Source: Longimycelium tulufanense (GTDB taxonomy: Bacteria > Actinomycetota > Actinomycetes > Mycobacteriales > Pseudonocardiaceae). Taken from it: a stretch of DNA of 64,000 nt. A program made the position numbers and the translations under genes. Location of the stretch: assembly GCF_014645795.1 (NCBI RefSeq), contig NZ_BMMK01000001.1:146745-210744 (forward strand). Direction: 5' to 3'. Positions 58,509 to 64,000 of this stretch are shown piece by piece. The notes beneath the pieces were generated by a model. That model was given only the letters and a program-made list of their open reading frames with translations, had not been told where the DNA came from and searched no databases. Numbering within the stretch: the stretch's first letter is position 1; each line of letters opens with the position of its first letter.

Positions 58509-59333
58509 TCAACGCTTGCGGCCGACGCCCACGTAGAGCTGCGCCCCGGCCAGCCGTTCGGCGGGGTCGACCGGCTGTTCGGGGTACCACTCGTCCGCCG
58601 TCACGACACCCGGAGCAACCAGCTCGGTACCGGCGAAGAACCGCACCACCTCGTGATAGGGCTTCGGGTACACGGTGATCCCCTCCTTCCGGAGCGTCTC
58701 CACCACGACCTCGGTGTCCATCGGCCGACGGTCGGCGGTCGCGTGGGAGAGCACCAGGTAGCTGTCGGGCGCCAGTGCCTCGACGTAGCGGGCAACGATC
58801 TCCACCGGGCGCCGGGAGTCCGGGACGAGATGCAGCGAACCGGCCATGAGTAGGCCGATCGGCTCGGCGAGATCGAGCATCTGGGTGGTGCCGGGGTTGC
58901 CGAGTACCGCCGCGGGGTCGCACGGGTCGGAGTGGACCACGGTGGCCCGCGCGTTCCGGGAGAGCATCAGCTCGCCCTGCGCCACCTCGACCGGGTCCCG
59001 CTCCACGTAGACCACCCGGCAGGACGGATTCACTCGCTGGGCCGCCTCGTGCACGTTGCCCACCGCGGGGATGCCGAAGCCGACGTCGACGAACTGGTGC
59101 ACGCCCCTGCCCAGCAGCAGGCTCACCGCGCGGCGCAGGAAGGCGCGGTTGAGCCAGGCCATCTCCCGGACATAGGGCAGCCTCGCCTCCAGGGCGCCGG
59201 CGACCCGGCGGTCCGCGGAGAAGTGGTAACTCCCGCCCAGCAGATAGTCGCGGAGCCGTGACGGGCTGGGTCGTGTGAGGTCCAGCCCTGCTGACAGGTC
59301 GTCCGAGTTCTCCGGCACAGTGCTCCCGATCAT
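58509..59333 (-). CDS. DUF574 family SAM-dependent methyltransferase (copy 2)
   Basis: 274 aa. RLRDYLLGGSYHFSADR, the slightly divergent SAM motif FVDVGFGIPAVGNVHE (Phe in place of Ser), and VVYVERDPVEVAQG. It is the more diverged of the five copies here. Same order and direction as copy 1: methyltransferase, about 229 bp, then PAS-GGDEF-EAL gene. Confidence 0.9.
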   Translation of the reverse strand: MIGSTVPENSDDLSAGLDLTRPSPSRLRDYLLGGSYHFSADRRVAGALEARLPYVREMAWLNRAFLRRAVSLLLGRGVHQFVDVGFGIPAVGNVHEAAQRVNPSCRVVYVERDPVEVAQGELMLSRNARATVVHSDPCDPAAVLGNPGTTQMLDLAEPIGLLMAGSLHLVPDSRRPVEIVARYVEALAPDSYLVLSHATADRRPMDTEVVVETLRKEGITVYPKPYHEVVRFFAGTELVAPGVVTADEWYPEQPVDPAERLAGAQLYVGVGRKR

Positions 59334-59646
59334 GCATCTCGGTCCGGGGTGACCAGCTTACTGATCTCGGGTGCAATGGAGTGTCACGCATTCGAGTGAT
59401 TGTTTATTTTACAACCAAATTTCCGGCCGCGGCGTCCTCTTCGGACTCGGACCGCCCAGCGGTGTCACGCGTGGGACCGCCCACGTTGCGTGGATATCGT
59501 GTCGACTCATTCTTGTTGCGGCGCAGGGACATTGGCGCCCCTGATGTCTGGGCCCTGATGTCTGGGCCCAGGCGCAACCGTACTTGCACGCGAGGTCGTG
59601 TGCCTCAGCTGGGATGACCGCCGCGCCGAGGTTCGCGTTGCTGGAG
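59334..59646. other. Intergenic region with short tandem repeat
   Basis: 313 bases without a supported gene. Contains a TTTATTTTACAACCAAAT AT-rich patch (59402-59420), a likely promoter for DUF574 copy 2, and two tandem 14-bp units CTGATGTCTGGGCC at 59541-59568. Confidence 0.45.
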
Positions 59647-60459
59647 CTAGGGCTTACGGCAGACCGCTCCGTAGACCCGTCCGTTGACGAGGGGGTCGTC
59701 CGAGATGTCGCCGGGTCCACGAGGACGCCACGCCGCGCACGCCACCAGCCCCGGGTCCACGAGCTCGAAACCCTCGAGGAGGTCGAGGAGCTGGTCGTAG
59801 CTGCGCGGGTAGACGTGGTCCCGGCTCCTGGCCTCGAATTCCTCGACCACACGTCCGGGTTCGCCCGCATCCAGGGTGAAATGCGAGATCGCCAGGAAGC
59901 TGCCGGGCACGACCGCCGCTCGGTAACGGGCCAACACGTCCTTGGGGTGGGCCGTCTCCGGAACGAAGTGCCACACCATGAGGGTGAGCAGGGCGATCGG
60001 CTCGTCGAAGTCGAGAAGCCGTCGTGTCTCGGGGTGCCCGAGAATGTCGTCCACGTCGCACAGGTCCGCCTGGATCGCGGTGGCACGATCGTTGCCCTGC
60101 AACATCAGCCGGCTGTGCGCCACCGCAAGTGGGTCCTTGTCCACGTAGACCACACGACTCTCCGACGTCGCCTGCTCGGCGATCTCGTGCACGTTGCCCA
60201 CCGTCGGGATCCCGGACCCGAGGTCGAGGAACTGCCGGATACCGGAGTCGACCAGGAAGTCCACGGCGCGGTGCAGAAAAGCTCTGCTCAACCGCACGAT
60301 CTCCCGCGCGCCCGGCATGATCTCGCGGTCGAACACCTCGGCGAGTTGCCGGTCGGCCTCGAAGTTGTGGCCACCGCCCAGCAGGTAGTCGTACACCCTC
60401 GCCACGTTCGGGATGCTCGTATCGATTCCCGCAGGCACCCACGGCAGGTCTTCGGACAC
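59647..60459 (-). CDS. DUF574 family SAM-dependent methyltransferase (copy 3)
   Basis: 270 aa from GTG 60459, chosen for GAGAGGTG upstream and the LPWVPAGIDTSIPNVARVYD start that matches its paralogues; the frame is open to 60897. Motifs RVYDYLLGGGHNFEADR, FLDLGSGIPTVGNVHE, VVYVDKDPLAVAHS. Most like copies 1 and 5. Acceptor unknown. Confidence 0.92.
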   Translation of the reverse strand: MSEDLPWVPAGIDTSIPNVARVYDYLLGGGHNFEADRQLAEVFDREIMPGAREIVRLSRAFLHRAVDFLVDSGIRQFLDLGSGIPTVGNVHEIAEQATSESRVVYVDKDPLAVAHSRLMLQGNDRATAIQADLCDVDDILGHPETRRLLDFDEPIALLTLMVWHFVPETAHPKDVLARYRAAVVPGSFLAISHFTLDAGEPGRVVEEFEARSRDHVYPRSYDQLLDLLEGFELVDPGLVACAAWRPRGPGDISDDPLVNGRVYGAVCRKP

Positions 60460-60709
60460 GTGACACCTCTCCGCCTCCGTCAGCGAGGGAAGCATACTGA
60501 TCACCAGACCGGATCCGTCGTCCCCCGGGGAGGAATGGTGGAGCGGTGCCTCGGCGAGAAACGGATCATCACCCATTTGGGTTTGCTCGGGCAGATCCCT
60601 TTCGCAGGCTCTCACGCGTCCAGGTGATGCTCGACCCGGTGGCACTACTTCTACCGTGGGCGGTGCGTTGTTGATCTTGAAAGCAGGGTTCGCAGGTGGA
60701 TGTGGTGGG

Positions 60710-62077
60710 ATGGTTGGTGACCAGGGGATGACGCGGAGCAGTGGCACAGTTCCCGGGAGTGCGCCCGGCCGATGGCCCGTACTCGGGCACGCGGTCGCGA
60801 TGCTGCGGCAACCGCTTCGTTTCATGTCGTCGTTGCAGGACAGGGGATCCGTCGTCCGGATCTCTCTGGGCACCGTGCCGGTGTACGTCCTGACCACACC
60901 GGAACTGCTGCATCAGGTCCTGGTCAGCGACGCGGAGAGGTTCGAGAAGGGGATCTTCTTCCAGCGGATGCGCCCGTTCCTCGGCAATGGTCTGGTCCTC
61001 TCCAGCGGCGAGTTCTATCGACGCCAGCGACGACTGGTGCAACCAGCCTTCCACCGCACCCGGATCGCCAGGTACTCGGAGACGATGTCCCGGGTTGCGC
61101 GGGAGTTGGTCGACTCCTGGCATCCGGGACAGGTCGTGGACGTCGACAAACGCATGCAGGACCTGACGATCAGTGTCGCCGGGCAGACGCTGTTCTCGGC
61201 CGACCTCGGTTCGGAGGTGGTGCGCGAAATCGAGCGCTCCGTACCGATCCTCCTCAAGGACGGAACCATCCGGGCGTTGACCCCGAAGTTCCTGGAGAAG
61301 CTTCCGCTTCCCGGGAACCGCCGGTTCGACGAGGCGATCTCCCGGGTCCGTCGTGTGGTGTCCGACGTCGTCGAGTCGGCTCGGGAGGGTGACACGGATC
61401 GCGGGGACCTGTTGTCGACCCTGATCTTCAGCCGGGACAAGGAAACCGGCGAGGGCATGAGCGACCGGCAGGTGCTCGATGAGGTGATCACCTTGTTGAT
61501 CGCCGGGACGCAAACCTCCGCGCTGGCGCTTTCGTGGTTCTTCTATGAGATCGCGCGACATCCGGGCGTGGAACGACGGCTGCATGCCGAGGTCGACGAC
61601 GTCGTCGGTCCCGGGCCGGAGGTCACCTTCGACGATGTCTCCGCGTTGACCTACACCCACCAGGTGGCGAACGAGATCCTTCGCAAGTACTCGGCCTGGT
61701 TGCTGATGCGCCGGTCCACAGCGGACGTTTCACTCGATGGGATCGACCTCCCGGCCGGGAGCGAGCTGGCGTTCAGCCCGTATGCGTTCCACCACGACCC
61801 GAGGTTCTTCCGGGATCCGGAGCGCTTCGACCCGGACCGCTGGGCGCCGGACCGGGTGACGGAGGTGCCACGCGACACCTTCCTCCCGTTTGGATCTGGC
61901 ATGCACCACTGTCCCGGGCATCATTTCGCGCACGCCGAGATCGCCATCACGGTGGCGACTGTGGCCTCGCGTCACCGGCTCGTTCCCGTGCCGGGGAGAA
62001 CGGTGCGGCCCAACGTGACGGCGGGAATGCCATATCCGAGCCAGCTCCCCATGACCGTCGTGCCGCGCCGTGCGTGA
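60710..62077 (+). CDS. Cytochrome P450
   Basis: Heme-thiolate monooxygenase, about 455 aa. I-helix LLIAGTQTSALAL with AG-x-x-T, K-helix E-I-L-R (NEILRKYSAW), the PERFDPDRW meander, and heme-binding FLPFGSGMHHCPGHHFA with the Cys ligand. Start at ATG 60710 or 60728. Resembles pentalenene-oxygenase-type bacterial P450s, so terpene or lipid oxidation is plausible. No ferredoxin or terpene synthase is adjacent. It is flanked on both sides by DUF574 genes pointing the other way. Confidence 0.9.
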   Translation: MVGDQGMTRSSGTVPGSAPGRWPVLGHAVAMLRQPLRFMSSLQDRGSVVRISLGTVPVYVLTTPELLHQVLVSDAERFEKGIFFQRMRPFLGNGLVLSSGEFYRRQRRLVQPAFHRTRIARYSETMSRVARELVDSWHPGQVVDVDKRMQDLTISVAGQTLFSADLGSEVVREIERSVPILLKDGTIRALTPKFLEKLPLPGNRRFDEAISRVRRVVSDVVESAREGDTDRGDLLSTLIFSRDKETGEGMSDRQVLDEVITLLIAGTQTSALALSWFFYEIARHPGVERRLHAEVDDVVGPGPEVTFDDVSALTYTHQVANEILRKYSAWLLMRRSTADVSLDGIDLPAGSELAFSPYAFHHDPRFFRDPERFDPDRWAPDRVTEVPRDTFLPFGSGMHHCPGHHFAHAEIAITVATVASRHRLVPVPGRTVRPNVTAGMPYPSQLPMTVVPRRA

Positions 62078-62153
62078 GTGACGCTGACGCATTGGCTTCG
62101 TGGCGGTCGGTAGGCACGTTCCGTAGTCCGGCCGGCCAGGTAACCAAACCCTT

Positions 62154-62978
62154 TCAGCGTGGACTCGGTCCCGGCTTGCGTCCCACGCCGACGATGATGA
62201 ACCTGGATGCCTCCCGTTCGTTCGGGTGCAGCGGTCGCTCGGGATTCCAGTCGCCCACCTCGACAACCCCGGGCGACACCAGATCGAAGCCGGAGAACAG
62301 CGCGACGATCTCGGCCCGACTCCTGGGATAGACCGGGTTCCCGCCCTGTTCCAGCATTGCCATCACCGCCTCGACCGCCGGCGTCCTACGTTCCACCATC
62401 CCGTGCGCGAGCACGAGATAGCTTCCCGAAACGACCGCCGTCTGATACCGGGAGATGGCTCCGGCCGGATCGGCGGAGTCGGGGACGAAGTGCAGTGAGT
62501 TCACCGAGAGAAGCCCGACCGGCCGGTCGAGGTCGAGCAGCCGCTTCGTCAGGGCGTGCCCGAGAACACCCTCGGCATCGAAGGGATCGCCTTCGATCAT
62601 GGCGGCCTGGTCGTTGTTCTCCAGGACCACCCGCCCGTGCGTGGCCGTGAGTGGGTCCTTCTCCACGTATACTACCCGGCATTCCGGATGTGCACGTTGC
62701 GTGACTACGTGGACGGGATCCACCGTGGACAGTCCGGAGCCGAGGTCCAGGAACTGGCGGATCCCGTTCTGGAGGAGGAGACGCAACGCCCGTCGCAGGA
62801 AGGACCGGCTCAGCCAGATGATCTCCCGCACCGGAGGCAGTGCGCTCTGCATGTTGCTCGCCAGCGTGCGGTCTGCCGCGAAATGATGGCTCCCACCGAG
62901 CCAGTAATCGCGCATGCGAGCCATGCTTGGCGTGTCGACACCGAACTCGTCCGAACTGTCACCCGCGTCCTGAACCAC
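62154..62978 (-). CDS. DUF574 family SAM-dependent methyltransferase (copy 4)
   Basis: 274 aa from GTG 62978. RMRDYWLGGSHHFAADR, FLDLGSGLSTVDPVHVV (the usual PTVGNVHE is altered to STVDPVHV) and VVYVEKDPLTATHG. The motif I change makes it the most unusual copy. Convergent with the P450 gene, 76 bp apart. Confidence 0.9.
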   Translation of the reverse strand: MVQDAGDSSDEFGVDTPSMARMRDYWLGGSHHFAADRTLASNMQSALPPVREIIWLSRSFLRRALRLLLQNGIRQFLDLGSGLSTVDPVHVVTQRAHPECRVVYVEKDPLTATHGRVVLENNDQAAMIEGDPFDAEGVLGHALTKRLLDLDRPVGLLSVNSLHFVPDSADPAGAISRYQTAVVSGSYLVLAHGMVERRTPAVEAVMAMLEQGGNPVYPRSRAEIVALFSGFDLVSPGVVEVGDWNPERPLHPNEREASRFIIVGVGRKPGPSPR

Positions 62979-63118
62979 TGTCGTCCCACCATCGACCAGG
63001 GAGTGATCAGCACCCTAGTGGCTGCGACCGGACCGGTTGGTAAGAGGTAGGCGAACTTGGTGCACAACTTGTCGTCGGCGGTGGGCTCGACGACGACCGT
63101 TCCGCACGCCGCTCACAC

Positions 63119-64000
63119 TCAGCGACGCCTCCGCAGAAGCCGCCGCCAGCGCGGAGTCCGGGGTGGTGCCGGAACTCGAGGCTTTCGGCCGACGCCCCCG
63201 TAGACGAGGAGGTTCGTCGTGGGATCGTCGGAGAAATCGCCGACACCCTGAGGACGCCACGCGGCGCATCCCACGACGCCCGGCTCCACCAGCTCGAAGC
63301 CGTCGAACATTGCCACGATCTCGGCGTGGCTACGCGCGTAGGCGTTCTGGTTGGTCTCGGCGTGGTACTCGGTGATCGTGCGGCGTAGGGATTCGTCACC
63401 CTGGTCGTTGGTGAGATGCGAGATAGCCAAGCAACTGCCGGGGGCGAGGACCTGCCGGTAGCGACGCAACACCTCTCCCGGCTTGGCCGAGTCGGGAATG
63501 AAGTGCCACACCATGAGGGTGAGCAGACCAACCGGCTGATCGAGGTCGAGCAGCCTCCGGACCTCGGGACGACCGAGGATGTCCTCGGGGTCGAGCAGGT
63601 CGCCGAGGACCGCTGCGGCACGATCGTTGCCTTGGAGCATCAACTCGCTGTGTGCCACCGCGATCGGCTCGTGGTCGACGTACACCACCCGGCACCGCGG
63701 GTCGGCCTGCTGGGCGATCTGGTGGACATTGCCAACCGTCGGAATGCCCGACCCGAGGTCGAGAAACTGCCGGACGCCGTTCTCGATCATGAACAGCAGG
63801 GCGCGGCGCAGGAAGCCCCGGCTCAGCCGGACGAGATCCCGGGCGTGGGGCAAGAGCTCCCGCTCAATCCTGTGGGCCAGCTTCCGATCTGCCTCGAAGT
63901 TGTGGCCGCCACCGAGCAGGTAGTCGTACACGCGGGCGGGATTCGCGACGCTGGTATCGAGGCCGGTCGGCACCCAGTTCGGTTTTTCGGTCACCCGCAC
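63119..64000 (-). CDS. DUF574 family SAM-dependent methyltransferase (copy 5)
   Basis: About 291-293 aa; the frame reaches the window end (GTG 64000), but GTG 63994 gives the start VTEKPNWVPTGLDTSV that matches its paralogues. Motifs RVYDYLLGGGHNFEADR, FLDLGSGIPTVGNVHQ, VVYVDHEPIAVAHS. It carries an extra basic C-terminal tail (TPRWRRLLRRRR) that the others lack. The true start may lie outside the window. Confidence 0.88.
   Translation of the reverse strand: MRVTEKPNWVPTGLDTSVANPARVYDYLLGGGHNFEADRKLAHRIERELLPHARDLVRLSRGFLRRALLFMIENGVRQFLDLGSGIPTVGNVHQIAQQADPRCRVVYVDHEPIAVAHSELMLQGNDRAAAVLGDLLDPEDILGRPEVRRLLDLDQPVGLLTLMVWHFIPDSAKPGEVLRRYRQVLAPGSCLAISHLTNDQGDESLRRTITEYHAETNQNAYARSHAEIVAMFDGFELVEPGVVGCAAWRPQGVGDFSDDPTTNLLVYGGVGRKPRVPAPPRTPRWRRLLRRRR

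Noticed and set aside
60656-62077. Unusual heme-binding motif in the P450
   Set aside because: On checking, FGSGMHHCPG fits the normal F-G-x-G-x-H-x-C-x-G pattern; AG-x-x-T and E-x-x-R are also present.

Overview
The window is high-GC DNA with dense genes, frequent GTG starts and strong GGAGG-type ribosome binding sites. Its families are typical of filamentous actinomycetes: five S-adenosyl methyltransferases of the DUF574 type, an Scr1/WhiJ-like XRE regulator with a DUF397 partner, an iniBAC locus, a GT87 mannosyltransferase, an F420-type LLM oxidoreductase and a HelD/HelR helicase. I would place it in or near Pseudonocardiales, but that rests on gene content alone. No tRNA, rRNA, CRISPR array, transposase or integrase was seen.

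Layout. 0-8 kb: an Erm-like rRNA methyltransferase (possibly frameshifted), a GT87 membrane glycosyltransferase, a secreted lipase, then a DUF574 methyltransferase followed by a PAS-GGDEF-degenerate EAL protein. 8-12.4 kb: a decayed fragment of an mmsA 3' end, a secreted pertussis-toxin-S1-like ADP-ribosyltransferase and a secreted penicillin-acylase family enzyme, ending at an intact mmsA. 12.5-22.6 kb: a reductive pyrimidine / beta-amino acid degradation region. A class III aminotransferase and a CoA-acylating semialdehyde dehydrogenase run leftwards. A PucR regulator, a DrrAB-like ABC exporter, beta-ureidopropionase, dihydropyrimidinase and an LLM flavin/F420 oxidoreductase run rightwards. 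22.7-27 kb: DUF397/Scr1 regulator pair, two small hypothetical proteins, HelR-like helicase. 27-29.6 kb: an adenylating enzyme and an acyl reductase resembling the two-part carboxylic acid reductase GriD/GriC.

30.6-39.2 kb is a PQQ region: a methyltransferase, a PQQ beta-propeller dehydrogenase, a PQQ sugar/sorbosone-type dehydrogenase, then pqqA-pqqC-pqqD-pqqE, and a convergent secreted TAP-type peptidase. No pqqB is present here. 39.3-41.2 kb holds a glutaminase and a LysR regulator; about 900 bases after that carry no convincing gene. 42.1-51.4 kb is a cell-envelope stress locus: a membrane-anchored Hsp70 divergent from iniB-iniA-iniC, and a large AAA-LuxR regulator convergent with iniC. 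51.6-55.5 kb: stand-alone type II thioesterase, RecD2-like helicase, metallophosphoesterase. 55.8-64 kb: a small beta-repeat protein, a second DUF574/PAS-GGDEF-EAL pair, and three more DUF574 methyltransferases around a cytochrome P450.

How it works together: the pyrimidine cluster should take dihydrouracil to beta-alanine and then acetyl-CoA, and its LLM enzyme is the obvious candidate for the missing ring-reduction step. The PQQ genes supply cofactor to the two exported quinoproteins beside them. Both pqqA and iniB are separated from the downstream genes of their operons by strong hairpins, which suggests one shared design: a highly expressed first gene and reduced downstream expression. 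The two DUF574-GGDEF pairs are paralogous cassettes at opposite ends of the window, and both have EAL domains that look catalytically dead.
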